Below are positions 1 to 11,792 of a DNA stretch of 64,000 nt, piece by piece. The notes below the pieces were generated by a model. That model was not told the DNA's origin. It worked only from the letters and a program-made list of their open reading frames with translations, and did no database searches. Location: contig NC_068347.1 of assembly GCF_014633365.1 (NCBI RefSeq), positions 29,244,116 through 29,308,115 on the forward strand, written 5' to 3'. Source of the stretch: Diospyros lotus. Its lineage: Eukaryota; Streptophyta; Magnoliopsida; Ericales; Ebenaceae. Position 1 is the stretch's first letter. The number at the start of each line of letters is the position of its first letter. Both the position numbers and the translations under genes were made by a program.

Positions 1-1830
1 GTAATATATATATAATATAATCTAATATATATATGTGCCATGTGTAATACATATATATAATATATAATTTATTAATAACATTAAATTATTTTTATTTTTT
101 TAGGCATGAAGAATTCAAGCCCATGAAGACTTAAAGTCCATGAAGAATTCAAGTCCATGAAGAAATCAAACCCATGGAGAAATCAAGTTCATGAAGAAAT
201 CAAACCCATGAAAAATTAAAGTCCATGGAGAATTCAAGCCCATGAAGAATTAAGGCCCAATTTGAGCAACCCATGGAAAATATTATTTGGAGAAGGCCCA
301 AGGATTATTTTTAATCCTAATGAAGATTAAAAACCAATTTATAGAAATCTATTTTTATTTTTTATGTGAGAGCTTTATTAGGTGTGTTTTTTAGCTAAAA
401 TCCATTTAACTATTAGGTGGATATTATAGCTAAAATCCATTTAACTTTATGAGTACTTTATTAGGTATGTATTTTAGCTAAAATCCATTTAATATTAGGT
501 GTGTATTATAGCTAAAATCCATTTAACTTTAAGTGTGTGAGTGCCCATTAGATATAATTATGTCTAGTTGAATAATTGAAATTGTGTGGTTTGTATTGCA
601 TCTTGTGGCCTATAAATAGATCACTTGATTACATTTGTAAGTGTGATTATTATTCTTGAATAAAAGTTTAGTTGTTTCCTTATAATTCTCTCTTTGAGAA
701 TTGTTCTTGTTCTTTCTCATTTTCTTTAGTACTTTCTCTTATAATCTTACTTTTTTTTTCTTTCTTTTTTTAAATTCTTATGTCATTTATTATTACTTTA
801 TTATTCACCGCCTAAATGGCCGGTTAATTTGTGCCTTTAAATTTTTGTAATTTTAATTCTTGTCATTTAATTATTCACAGCCTAAATGGCCGGTTAGTTT
901 ATGCCTTTAAATTTCTGTAATTTTAATTCTTGTCATTTAATTATCCACCGCCTAAATGGCCGGTTAGTTTATGCCTTTAAATTTCTTGTCATTTAAATTC
1001 TGTTATTTAAATTACGTCATTTAAATTTATGTCAATTAACTTTCAAATAAAAATGAGTAGTTAAATCTAATCTTGGGTTAAGGCAAGGACAGTGTCCAAC
1101 GCCAATGATTCCCAAAGAAAGCTGCGCTTTAAATAAGTAACATTAATTTAAATTTCAGTATGAGTGTGTATTAATTATTAAAAACTTACTAGGTTTGGAT
1201 TGGAGCGTAAGCCTAACTTAGAGCTTTCATGCCATGTATGAGAGTTACTAGAACTGGAAACGCTATCATACCTAAACCCAGATGATTAATTTAGTTGTTT
1301 TGTGTATTAATTGCAATTGGATTTATGGTGGTTGCTTAAATTAGAATCTCCCATATCATGTATGGGGATTGCTTAACCTAGAACTATCATCATCTCTAAT
1401 TGCATTTAATAACAAACCCTCATATCAAAAATTAAATTAATGTTGCTAATTTTTTATGCTAAAATTTGGGAATCAACGGGTTGGTACTAAAATTGTCTTA
1501 ACTCAAGCACTATCCAAATTCATATTTTTACGTTTAATGTTTATTTCAATTTCTGCCTTACTTTATTTTCTAATATCTGTTGTCTAAAAAAAACTCATAA
1601 AAAAACCTTGTTGCCAATTTGTTCAAATGCGTGTGCGTGTGTGTGACATTCTTTTTCTTTTGCCATAAATAAATCTCTCAGTGGACGACCTGGATTCATC
1701 CAGAAAATATAAATTTAAATTTGAACTACAACTGCACTCGTACACTGGCGAGTATAAACCTCTCACTAAAATAAAAAAAAATATAAAAGTTTTATTATGA
1801 TTTGTTCTTATTATGTTTTAATTGCAGGGT
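1..1830. repeat. LARD/Tat-like retrotransposon 5' region with tandem repeats
   Basis: No coding sequence is visible. Three tandem arrays stand out: an ~18-bp unit (catgaagaattcaagcc and variants) at about 105-265; a ~55-bp unit ending in gctaaaatccatttaac at about 370-535; and a ~70-bp unit containing cctaaatggccggtta, three copies, at about 805-985. A TATA-like stretch (cctataaataga, about 609-620), a poly(A)-signal-like gaataaaag (about 658) and a pyrimidine-rich tract follow one another as in an LTR. The text near 1,680-1,770 (ctctcagtggacgacctgg, then actggcgagtataaacctc) resembles the 5' untranslated region of Tat/Ogre or LARD-type gypsy elements. That family assignment is from memory of such elements and is tentative. 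LTR borders were not found, so the element probably extends left of the window. Confidence 0.4.
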
Positions 1831-2428
1831 GAGAGTGCAGTCAGTCGCCTTTAGAGAGATTGCATTTTTCCCGGTTAGGGTTAAATGCTATGTGGGATTC
1901 TCTTAGGCTGGGGCATGTCGGGATTTATCGATTTTACATATGGTTTTGCATATCTGCATGAAAATGTTTTTGAACTCACTTAGATGATTCAGCATCTAAT
2001 TTGGACTATGTCCCTGGAATATTCAAACGTTCCAGGTGAATGCAGTGGCACTAAGGGAAAGAATGTCATCGAGATGTAGCTGCTATGTTTAGTTTTCATA
2101 GGTTTTTGTCTATGATTACGATGTTCAGAGGTTATGTAATATTTTGATATTTTCATGTGAAACATCGATTTGGTTATTGTAAAAGGAATTGTTGGTTATA
2201 TATCATTGAGATTTCGATCTTGCTTCCGCTAATGTGATTGATAATACCTGTCTTAGTCTATTAATTATTAAATTTTGATATGCTAAGAAGGTACGATCGG
2301 GATTGTCGGGAAATAATTATGATAAAGGTAGGTGTATCGAGAGACTTATGTTGTGTGTATGATGTTGAAAAAAAAAAAATTCCTGAAATCTCAAGGTAAT
2401 GCTCGTTCTGAGAAAACGAGGCGTTACA
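1831..2428 (+). mobile_element. 3' part of a gypsy-type LTR
   Basis: This stretch ends in gaaaacgaggcgttaca at 2,412-2,428, the usual end of a TGTAACG...CGTTACA chromovirus LTR. It also holds the feature these LTRs often share: a 'gaactcactt...' stretch followed by ttccaggtgaatg (near 1,970-2,045). Comparable text occurs in the two better-defined gypsy LTRs at 46,740-46,800 and 54,830-54,870. No matching TG start was found upstream, so the LTR is truncated or its left border is unrecognised. No downstream primer-binding site follows, so this is not an internal-domain junction. It abuts the 3' end of a minus-strand LINE. Confidence 0.4.
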
Positions 2429-2429
2429 C

Positions 2430-4812
2430 TCTTGATCAACAAGGAGACCAAGAACAAACAACAAACCTAAAGGTAGCCCCAGAAGAGCCACCAACTGACA
2501 ATGAGCACAAAGAAAAAACCTAGGACCATAAGGATGAACATGTAAGTGTCACAAAGAGGCCCCAATACACATATATATAGGAACACACATTCAGGATCAG
2601 AACCGTCAATACAAGGACTTAAGTTAGGAGTGTTGATCAGTAGGGAGGCGCCAGAAATGTCGCAGCGCACAGCTTTGTAGAGTATGGAGAAAAGGGATAG
2701 TGACCAACCAAGCTCACACGACACACTGAATCTAACCAATCATAGACCGCTCGAAATCTCGCCAACACCAGTTGTTGCGCTCACACCACAAAAAGTAGAC
2801 CATCGCCTACAAGACTAAGCGATTAGAAACATGACAGGAATTTTTACCTTTCCACCGAGCCACTGCTCACAAGACCCCTGTCTCCCATCGACGCCAAGGC
2901 CATGCAAACCTCTTTGATTGTTGGAAAAATTACACCACCTGCCTAGAATAAGAATAATCAAAAAATAGATGATTGTGTCTCTCGGAATCTGCCCTGCAAA
3001 GAAAACATATATTGGGAAATCGAAGAAATAGGTTAACACAGTCAAGAGTATATAATCGTTCCCTAACTGTTAACCATAGAATAAATAAATGCGCAAGGAC
3101 TCCATACCCAAACCACAAGAGTCGATACCAAGGGACATAGTCTCGCTGTTCTAACAACCTTTGTAAGACAGACTTAACAGAGAAGACACCATCTTGAGCC
3201 GGGGTCCAAATAGCACATCATGGCAACCAACCACTATAAAAAAATTGATGTTTCGCGGCGATTTCAAAAATCGCCGCAAAACATGGTATTTTGCGATGAT
3301 TGTTTTGACATTTTACTACAGTTTAGAAAAACCGCCAAAAAATTCATTAAAACATTTAATTTTGCCACGATTTTAAAAAAATTAATGCTAAATTTAGAAA
3401 ATAATTAAATAATTAAAAATTAAAATTAAATTAACATTTGCGACTGTTTTTGAAAACCGTCGCAAAATACATTAAAAATTTGAATTTTGTGGCGATTTTC
3501 AAAAACTATCGATAAATTTAGAAAATAATTAAATAATTAAAAATTAAAATTAAATTACCATTTGTGGCGATTTTGAAAAATCGCCCCAAAATTTATTAAA
3601 AATTAAATTTTTAAAAAATGAAAAAAATTAACAAAATTTTAATAATTTTAAAAAGAAATTTTTAAAAAATATATAAAATCATCTTTAAATTTTTTAATCA
3701 ATTAATTTATTTAATATAATTCAATTAATTTATTTTTAATTTATTCCATTATTCTTTTAAAAATAATCAATTAATTTATGTTTTTTAATTTATATTAAAA
3801 AATATAAAATATAATTTTAAAAAATAGTGATTGTATTAGAATATAATATATATGCGCGGTTACATGATAAGGAGGTTTCACATATCAGATGGTTTCATGC
3901 GCACACGTGTAGGGGAGGTCGTGGGTTCGAAACCGGAAAAGGAATGGGAGAAGGTTTCAGCATCGCCACGAGGTGTGCGGACATACGGTCACGTGGCACG
4001 AAGGGGTCAAGGGCTCACGCGAGCCCGTGTGCTCGCGCGGGTGCAAGAAATTCAATTTTTTTTTAATTTTTGCGGTGATTTTTAAAATTACCTCTAAAAT
4101 TCAATATTTTGGAATTTTTTTGCGGCAATTCCAAAACCGCTGCTAAATTACTTATTTTGCAACTATTTAAAAACTATCGCAAAAAATTAAATTTGTGGCG
4201 GTTACTCCCGTGATTGTTGAAAATCGTCGCTAAATTCTCAACGATGCCTGATTTAGCGGCGGTTTTCAAAACTACCACTAAATAACTTTGCGATAGTTAA
4301 AACCACCGCAAAAAAAAAAAAATCACTCCTAAATGTTGATTTTTTTGTAGTGAACGCTAGGAGGGCCCAGCATCCGGTGTGGAATAAGCTCCAAGGATGG
4401 AGGTGTCCAGTTCGACGGCCACTCCCATCTACCATCGACAATGATGTCGGTGATACGGGCTGTAATCGAGATACCAAGACAACGGGGGAGCTAACAGGAG
4501 AAACGATTAATAAGGATCCCAATGGGGTGTCACTTATCATACCATAGAAAAACACGACTGTCGTCCCTCACCTTCCACCCAAACTTATCTTTAACTCCAT
4601 GCCGAACGGATAAGAGTTTCCTCTAGTACCAGGGGCATGAATACGGCACTGGAAACATCCACAAGCACTTGTTCTTAATCTGAAATATATAAGTAGATCT
4701 ATTTTACCCACAAGGACTCGTTCTTGCCAGACAAGAGCCTTCAAATTAACTTTGTCAGCATTGCTTGGTTCCACAATAAAGACGCTTTAATCCAAGACCT
4801 CCCTGTTCCTTG
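2430..4812 (-). mobile_element. 5'-truncated LINE remnant (RT C-terminus and zf-RVT), split by a CACTA element
   Basis: Read on the minus strand, 4,800-4,353 and then 3,231-2,430 form one decayed LINE open reading frame. The first part gives text typical of the region after the reverse transcriptase (KDKFGWKVRDDSRVFLWYDKW, with W and G anchors). The second part contains the zf-RVT zinc-binding region at about 3,157-2,930, with RLLWFGYGV, WLTVRERLYTLD, NICFLCRADSE, HNHLFFDYSYSRQV: paired Cys and His residues in the usual order. The end resembles a LINE 3' tail. Stops and shifts are frequent, so the copy is dead. The 5' part, including the endonuclease and most of the RT, is absent because the sequence changes to duplicated module A1 at about 4,813. 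A CACTA element interrupts it at 3,232-4,352. Family level (L1-like) is inferred. Confidence 0.65.
3232..4352. mobile_element. non-autonomous CACTA (En/Spm-like) element
   Basis: The element begins CACTATAAAAAAATTGATG (3,232) and ends with the reverse complement of CACTACAAAAAAATCAACA (4,352). It is flanked on both sides by AAC (3,229-3,231 and 4,353-4,355), the 3-bp target duplication expected for CACTA transposons. The 1,121-bp interior encodes nothing recognisable. It is packed with short self-complementary motifs of the type gcggcgatttt...aaaatcgccgc in many variants, as in CACTA subterminal repeats. A GC-richer patch at about 3,850-4,045 includes gtgggttcgaaacc, which resembles a tRNA B box, so a SINE fragment may be nested there. 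Removing the element joins the two halves of the surrounding LINE. Confidence 0.85.
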
Positions 4813-4913
4813 ATTGATGCTTAAAGGCCCCTTGATCTTTACTAGAAATTATTAATTAATGGCGGATATAACTAACATTCCTTGAATATTAAGAAACAAA
4901 AAGTAGCATATTT

Positions 4914-5870
4914 ATGTGGGTTAATCCTCTGGTTATTGGAAAAATGCATATTTATTCCCCTAAACTTTTATATTTTTTTTCTTATATGAAACCCTAAACT
5001 CTTAATTTCGAGATTCCAAATATACATCTAAACTTGCAAAAACGCTATATTTAAATACTTTTAAAGCATCTACAACACGTGCATGCCTTCAATGCTTGAG
5101 AAGCAAAAATGGCCGACGAAGTCTAACAGCCAAAGGAAGCAGTAAGGAATAACTACACCAGCACCATTTCAAACCCTTCCCTATTCTTGAATCGTCGACG
5201 AAGGAAAGAATGACATTGGTGCCGTCGTCAGCCTCTTCTCTAAGCTCCACCTCAACAACTTTTTCGCTGCCATCACGACAAATGCCATAGTCCCCTCTGT
5301 CGAGTAATGCAACACCTACAATAAAGCCATGAAGAGACCCACGCAGTTGTCTTCCTATCCCCTGTAACCCAACTCCAAGAAAATCAGTCTACATTCTTTC
5401 TTCAGCCACTGCCTCCATGGCTTCACCAAGATTTCTCTTTTGCTCGATTCTCCGATGGTTTGGGACTCCACCTCGCCGTCGCCGCCGACTTTGTGAAGCT
5501 CCCCACTCTACTCCAATTTTTCCCCTTTTTTCTTTTGAGTTTTTGTTTCTTTTAATTCTCTTTCAATTTGATAAAGAAGAGGTTGGATAACAGCACCAGT
5601 GTCATTCTCTTTTTTGTCAACGATTCAAGAACAAGGAAGGGTTTGAAGCGGTGCCACTATCGCTCTTTGCTATTTCGTCTGACTATTGGACTTTGTCGGC
5701 CATTTTTGCTTCTCAAGCACTAAAGGCATGCCCCTGTGTTGCATATTTAAGATCAGGGTTTAGGGGTATATTTGAAAAGCTCAAAGAGTTTAGGGTTCTA
5801 CAAGAAAAAAAATGTAAGGATTTAGAGACATAAATATGCTTTTGCCCCTTGGTTTGTTCACCCATATTGT
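4914..5870. mobile_element. Element with ~300-bp terminal inverted repeats (Mutator-like or foldback)
   Basis: The left arm (about 4,914-5,245) and right arm (about 5,571-5,870) are imperfect reverse complements over roughly 300 bp. Examples are gcatatttat...aaaccctaaactct on the left mirrored at 5,760-5,850, and cttgagaagcaaaaatggcc mirrored at about 5,695-5,720. The unique centre (5,246-5,570) is C-rich and looks somewhat like coding DNA, with matching text in copy 2 (19,270-19,600), but no intact frame survives and I do not recognise it. The flanks do not give a clean target duplication. Long arms are typical of Mutator-like or foldback elements; the assignment is inferred. Confidence 0.6.
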
Positions 5871-6277
5871 GATATATTAATTTCTTAATTAATGAGAAAA
5901 ACTTAGGTTAGATAGTAATTTTGAGTGCTTTATCATTTAGATTATTAGAAGAATCCTTCAAACATATATTATATACACTTAGAAAAAATCATGTACCTTT
6001 AAGGCATAGAAAATCATGTTAAGGGCATAACATAAGAAACATTTAATGCAATAGGAGTGTATCCATCATAATAAATGGTTCTTATCATGTGTCGTCGTAT
6101 GAGGATAAGATAAAAAAAAATTCAAATTAATCGAATCTCTTTTGTATCAGCTTTGCACAATAGAGATCCACTCATAAAACTAGAATTATCACATGATTTT
6201 AGACTAATATATACTTGTAACGCCAAAGCAAAAAGCTTAATGGAATATTTAAGAAATACACAACGCTAAGAAACTTA

Positions 6278-6800
6278 GGTTAGGTTCTCTTTACTTTTCA
6301 ATTTTTAATTTTTAATTTTGAGTTTTGAATTCATTTTCAATTTTCTGTTTTGATAGTCTGTTTTTAGAAAATTGAAAACATGTTGTCTTTATCATTTTAA
6401 AAAACTATTTCTCAAAATAAAAAATTAGAAAATGCGTTCTCTTTGGAATTTTGAAAATAAATTTTTAATGATATTTTATTCAATAAATTTGATTATTTAG
6501 TAAATTAGAAATATTTAATGTTAATATATTATTAAAAATTATATACATTTTAAAATTAATAAATTTTATAATATTTTTCTCATTACAATAATAAAATATG
6601 AATAAGTAAATAAATAAATGTGTTTTGAGTTTATTTTGGATGAAAACACTCAAAACAATTTTTTGTATTTTTTAGTTTTCTTTATAATTTTTTTTTGTTT
6701 TCAAAAATATATTTTTAAAAACAATAAAGAGAACGCTTTTTAATTATTTTAGAAAATCGAAAACTAAAAATAATTTAAAAACAGTAAAGAGAACGCAACC
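6278..6800. mobile_element. Tourist/Harbinger-like MITE
   Basis: The ends are GGTTAGGTTCTCTTTAC (left) and the complement of GGTTGCGTTCTCTTTAC (right), matching at 15 of 17 positions. The element is flanked by TTA on both sides (6,275-6,277 and 6,801-6,803), the TWA-type 3-bp duplication of PIF/Harbinger elements. The 523-bp interior is very AT-rich and non-coding. A shorter, internally deleted relative occupies the same place in copy 2 of the module (20,291-20,510). Confidence 0.6.
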
Positions 6801-7620
6801 TTAGTTTTTTAATTTTTTTCTTTTCCGTTATCGAAGGCGCCAAAACCACTTTTGTCAACAAATAAATATATATGAGGAAGGAATCCCTTTCATTAATGAA
6901 GAAAGGGATTCCTTCCTCGTATATATTCATCTGTTGGAGCATATAAATTTGTACTTGAAATTAAGTTGAATTAATCATTAATTAGGGATTGCGGTGGAAG
7001 GTCCTAAGTGGACTTGATGATGTGTTCCAATGGACTTAAACACCTCTCTTAAACAACTCATTGATATTGAAAGCTATGGACATGCATGCATAGCATATAA
7101 TCCAATCAACTTTTAAAAGCTTCTAACCATCAAGATTTGAACATCATATACGTGTTAAAAGTAGTTGAGATATACACAATGGTATAGTTAGGTGAAGTTC
7201 ACCCATGGAACTAGATATATTCTTACACCGGAAAATATCTTTTGGTCAAGTAATTAGCTTTGACTGACGAACTCCATGGACAGCTTAATTATTATTACAA
7301 GGGGCATAATGAATTCTCAAATTGCTGGCAGTATCAGAGTAAATCATTCAAAAGTCGATGAAAATATTTTAAGTTGGTGGGCTGCCATGAAGACCTTATC
7401 TTTGAACTTAGATAGATAGTTCTGTAAACAATTCACGTATATCTCCTCTTCTCCCCCCCCCCCCCCCCCCCCCCCCAACACACACACACGCACAAAGTAA
7501 AAAAAAAAAGAGTTTTGATGTGTTTTTTTTTTTGTTACATAGGAAATAAGTATACTGAGCAACCTATAGTGTACCAAAATCATTACTTAACCCAAAAAAA
7601 AAAAAATTAGAAAATAACTG

Positions 7621-8342
7621 GTTTGGAGATATATATATATATATATATATAGTTGGAGGTGTTGATAGAATCATGTCGCTAACGGCTATTAAAGATTTTT
7701 GCTCCCATAATCCCAGTTTTCTCAAATGGTACTGTTGGTTAGTTGCAATGGTTTAGTCATTAATTAATTAATTATTGTCCTTCTTCAACATTAAAATTAT
7801 TATCCTTACTTAAACTACTCTGTATCTTATAACGCGAAATAATTCAATTATTAATAAGACTAGCAATCAAATCTACAATATCTGACTCACAAGATATATA
7901 CAGTTTAAAATCTTTATTTAAAATTATATGGCTCAATAAATCAAAAGGCTTATATCTCCACCAAGAGTAAACAAATAATGAAATAAACAAGGGAAGCCGC
8001 TCCCAAATTTCGACCACAGATTGAGTGGGCAGAAGCTCACTATAAGCTCCATATTACCTAAACTTCTGTTTGTCCCAAAAACTTGGGAACACAAAGAGTT
8101 ATTTATGATGATGATCACTAGAAACCAAGTTCTTGAACTATCTTCAGAGACTTTTAAATGACCAGAAAACTACAAATAACTTTTCCAAAATACACAATTA
8201 ATATATATATGCTACATATCCATTTCATTAATTAACGTTCTTCTCTAGTAGAATACATCAACACTACGATCAGGAAAGTAGTGTTCTTAATTATTTATTC
8301 TTCATACATGCATATCTTGTGCTAGCTAGAAGCAACTTCAAC
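7621..8342. other. Intergenic DNA 3' of the small gene
   Basis: AT-rich non-coding DNA between the end of module A1 and the stop codon of the minus-strand small gene at 8,343. It begins with a TA microsatellite. The part nearest the gene (about 8,200-8,342) is presumably its 3' untranslated region. No other feature is recognised. Confidence 0.4.
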
Positions 8343-8573
8343 TTAAGCAAACCTATTCATCTTCTCTTTAATCAGCAAGCCGCCATACTTCTTGGCAGCT
8401 TCGTTGCAGTCAATAGTGGCACCTTCTTTGGTCGACCAGATTGGATATAACCTTTGCCAAATGATCAGCTGGCCTTCGCTAGAATTATGACCTGCTGCAC
8501 GCTGCTTCGACTGCCGGAGGAATTCTTCGAGAATTCGGGAGGCTTCCTTTCCGAGATCGCCGCGACACGACAT
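8343..8573 (-). CDS. Small uncharacterised protein (YGG-motif family), 76 aa
   Basis: The single open reading frame encodes 76 residues, starting MSCRGDLGKE. I do not recognise the family. The C-terminal part (residues about 50-72) contains ATIDCNEAAKKYGGLLIKE, which aligns with AVIDSTHAAKLYGGFVVKD of the paralogue at 22,699-22,974. The shared pattern is [AV]-ID-x3-AAK-x-YGG-x2-[IV]K. The N-terminus differs (charged and probably helical here, His-rich there), so this is the more divergent member. No signal peptide or membrane segment is seen. A TATA box (CTATATATAA) lies 78-87 bp upstream at 8,651-8,660, supporting a real short transcript. The ATG is the first in the frame. A role in stress or wounding would be a guess; none is assigned. 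Confidence 0.6.
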   Translation of the reverse strand: MSCRGDLGKEASRILEEFLRQSKQRAAGHNSSEGQLIIWQRLYPIWSTKEGATIDCNEAAKKYGGLLIKEKMNRFA

Positions 8574-8650
8574 GCTAGAGGAAGAAAGGAAGAAAGAAAC
8601 TGGCTTTGCTTTGTGTTGATTTTAATAAGTGATTTGGCTATAAGGCCTTG

Positions 8651-8660
8651 TTATATATAG
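8651..8660 (-). promoter_or_regulatory. TATA box of the 76-aa small gene
   Basis: CTATATATAA on the minus strand, about 80 bp before the ATG at 8,573. The same promoter text (ttatatatagaag) is also present at about 23,508-23,520 in module A2 copy 2, where the gene body is missing. Confidence 0.5.
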
Positions 8661-9089
8661 AAGGCTTAGATATTCTCTCCAATTGTTATGTCATATTTAC
8701 AGCTAGATAAACTAAGAGATTCGAGAGCCTAGAAAATCTCTATCACTGACTCACCCACTTACATCAACCATTACTAACTAAATTTAATCATAGTTCTTAA
8801 GTGAATGTTATATCTTAATACGATATATATAGTTGATCTTTTGAACTGTTCAAACGAGAGCAAAATTGTCTAGGCAATTGTCTTTTTGCCCAGAAAGCTA
8901 ATTCGATCAATTTAAAAGTTTAAAGATTTAGCTGAGTTACCATTATTTAAAAAAAAAAAAATAAGTGAGCAACTGTGCTCTACCAGTCAGGGAGTGGTAG
9001 TCCAATCACCATAAATGATAGAGATTACGATATTATCATGAGAGAAAAAATATTGTTAATTTCTTAAGTGTTACGCAAGCTAGGTGCAA

Positions 9090-9885
9090 TGTTGCGAACA
9101 GACAACACAATCTTAGGGTATTCATCGAGAACGTTCAATCTTGATTACGATAGCCAAAACTGGAAGCATAAACATTCATACACAAAGCAAAAACAAAGGG
9201 AAATGAAAAACGAAAGGAGGCAAAGATTTTTATCCTAGTTCACTTCAAAATGAGGCTACGTCTACGTTGAGCTCTAGTGAAAAGAGTCAACTGCACTAAG
9301 ATACGAATCGGAGATTACACCCTCTCAAAACCCTCACAAATACTCTCTGTACAAATAATGGTTCGCTATCAAAACTGCCCTATAATCACAAATACAGATT
9401 AAGGGCGTAACCTATTGAACCAAAGAAATGAATAACATTATATAGAGCATTTACAGAGAATGAAATAGAGAAGCAAACCAAAAACCCTAGCTCGAAGACG
9501 AAGGCCCTTTTTCCCCGATCTTTCTTTCCCTCTTTTCTTTTCTTTCTTATCGCCTTTTTTTCCGTCTGACTGTTCACATCCTGAGGAGTGAAATTAAAAG
9601 CGACGATGGATGGCTGGGATTGCAACTCATAAAGCATGGATGAGTGGCTAAAATCAAATCGTGTAAGCACAATGATTATTCCAACAGAAATGGCAGTCGG
9701 CCGGGTTGGGAAAGCAAACGGGCGAAAAGGCAATCGGGTGGAGGACAATCAGGTGCTATCAAGGAGCAACGGATGGTTGCCACGTGTTGCCATCCAACAG
9801 GTGCCAAATGGCAGTCTACGATTACAGCATGTGGCCTTCCAATCTACTAATTCCAACTACTCCGTTTGGGGCTTCACAACCAACA
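9090..9885. mobile_element. Solo LTR, 796 bp, with 5-bp target duplication
   Basis: The insertion begins TGTTGCGAACAG and ends AACCAACA, giving the TGTTG...CAACA terminal inverted repeat of LTRs. It is flanked by tgcaa at 9,085-9,089 and 9,886-9,890. The paralogous module at 23,921-23,930 reads aggcgcagca with no insertion, an empty site that fits the junction exactly. There is no internal domain, so it is a solo LTR left by recombination, or a small non-autonomous element. The 120-aa minus-strand frame inside (9,386-9,748) has no recognisable domain. Copia versus gypsy origin cannot be decided from the LTR alone. Confidence 0.8.
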
Positions 9886-10524
9886 TGCAACAATTAGAGT
9901 GATGACTTGCCTTTATATTCGCGGTTCATCAAGTCCTAACTAACAAAAGTTACATTATTTTGGAATGCTTTAGAGGATCCCTTATTCCTTCCACACATTC
10001 CATAGATCATATATAGTTATCAGCAAGTCAGTATTAGTGTTCAAAATAAGGTTAACTAGAGAGTTATCTTATGCACTAATTAATTTGATTGCTTTAGAAG
10101 ATCTCTTTATTCCTTTTATTTATACCTCAACTCCGAAGAATAAGATCACAATCAGTCGGTATTCTTTAAGGTTTATTTTGGCCGGAGATTTTCTCTCCTT
10201 CACTAAGAAAATGATGCTTAATTGGTCCTATTCGTTAAAAATTGCAAAAATAAATAAATAAATAAAAATTGGTACTTGATCCTTTTTTAGCAAATAAAAA
10301 TTTAATTATTAAATAATTTTCTTGTGAGTTTGTGAAATTAAATTGGATAACCATGTAATTTTAAAACATTAATATATATTAAATCTCCATTACTTTAAAT
10401 ACAAGTGACTTAATTTGTATTCAAAACAATTCTTTACTTTTACCTTTTCTCTATCTTCTCTTTTTAGACCATTTTCTCTTACAATTACAACCATAAGAGA
10501 GTGAAAGAGAACGAAAGAAAGAGA

Positions 10525-10572
<48 letters not shown>

Positions 10573-11583
10573 CGTGGGGGGGGGGGGGGGGGAGCAAATA
10601 GATAAAACAACAAGGTGAGAAGTTAAGAATAAGAGAAGAAAAAAAAAGGGAAAATTTATACCTTTCATGTATATTCATTGAGTAACAATCAATGAAACAA
10701 GTATAAATTACTTAACTCTCTAATTTTAGATTATGATTTAAACTTTAAATATAAATTATTGCTTAACTCTCTAATTTTAGATTATGATTTTTTTAGGTGT
10801 ATATTCATTGAGTAACAATCAATTACTTAAGAACAAGTAGAATGTTAAAGATTAATATGTTATTTATGATTTGATTTTTGTTATTGTTGGATATATATAT
10901 GCCTAATATTCTAAATTTGAAATTTTGAATTCTTTAATTTTATAATTAACAGTGTTAATGATGAAGCCAATTCCACTACAACATTTTGAATATACATCAT
11001 CTTTAAAATATAAAAATCCATTTGGGTAGTTGTAAATATTTACACATTTAAAATATTAATATCAGTACAAAAATGTATTTTCATTACTTTATTTTGTTTT
11101 ATAATTGTACTCAATTGACACCCTATTAACTTCTTATTACTCTAGTGATGTCGATTGAATTAAAACCTAATTTACTAATTAACATGGGATTAGCCCAAAT
11201 ATGGTTTCATATCATTGAATTTTTTATTCTCCATCTTTAGAAATTTTTCTAGTAAAATAATTAATGCTAAGAGCATCCATTTACTTTCCCTAATTGGAAT
11301 ATCCGGCATTTTCCTCAGGCACATGTCATGTATCCATTATTGAGAACGAATAGTCTTTTTTTAGGATACTTCATGCCCTACCATATAAAAAGGTTATATA
11401 GGATTCATGTACACAAGATTAATTTTTATTGAGTTCCCTAGTGCTAGATATTTCTTTTCGAAAGAACAAAAACTTTTAGTTCTCTACATGTGAGTGATTT
11501 TATCTAATTATTATTTTTTTTTTACATCATATAGGTATAAGTTTCTTTAAATATTTTTTTACAGAGTAATGCTATTCATCTCT

Positions 11584-11792
11584 AGAAACAAATCCAACAA
11601 ATAGCTGGGTAGTAGACTATGTGGGGGTGGGCAGAGGGCAAAGAGTTGGAAAAGATAGATATAGGGTGCAGTTGGGCATTGGGCTAAGGCGGGCAAAGAG
11701 CTAAAAATGATAGATTGAAGGAGTCGAGAGGCACTGGGCTAAGGATAGCACAGGCTAAAGCGCATGCCAGTCCCTCCTTGGATTTGCCCATC
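11584..11792. mobile_element. 209-bp MITE with 9-bp target duplication (Mutator-like)
   Basis: A G-rich 209-bp insertion is flanked by ttcatctct at 11,575-11,583 and 11,793-11,801. Its ends share caaatccaa in inverted orientation (AGAAACAAATCCAAC on the left; GATGGGCAAATCCAAGG as the complement on the right). The two paralogous modules (near 25,320 and 27,793) read straight through attcatctctaatagagatgaa without it, giving two empty sites. A 9-bp duplication is the hallmark of Mutator-like transposons. Confidence 0.75.

Larger units (their letters stand above)
4813..7620. repeat. Duplicated module A1, copy 1
   Basis: This block matches 18,205-21,760 (copy 2), and its left end matches 23,205-23,490 (copy 3, truncated). 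Shared landmarks in order are: a ccttgatctttactagaaa block, a long-inverted-repeat element (4,914-5,870), a Tourist-like MITE (6,278-6,800), the tctgttggagcatata block (about 6,930), and the caacctatagtgtaccaaa block (about 7,560). Copy 1 lacks about 430 bp present in copy 2 at 21,290-21,720. A run of about 28 C residues at 7,452-7,478 and a TA microsatellite at 7,630-7,650 lie near the right edge. No gene is seen. Confidence 0.75.

Noticed and set aside
105..265. Possible CRISPR-like array of ~18-bp repeats
   Set aside because: Repeats are directly adjacent and degenerate, with no unique spacers; this is a plant minisatellite.
3900..3960. tRNA-like GTGGGTTCGAAACC in the CACTA element
   Set aside because: Only a B-box-like word is present. 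No A box at the right spacing and no target duplication were found, so no tRNA or SINE is called.
9386..9748. 120-codon minus-strand open frame
   Set aside because: It lies wholly inside the 796-bp solo LTR, has no recognisable domain and is absent from the paralogous module.
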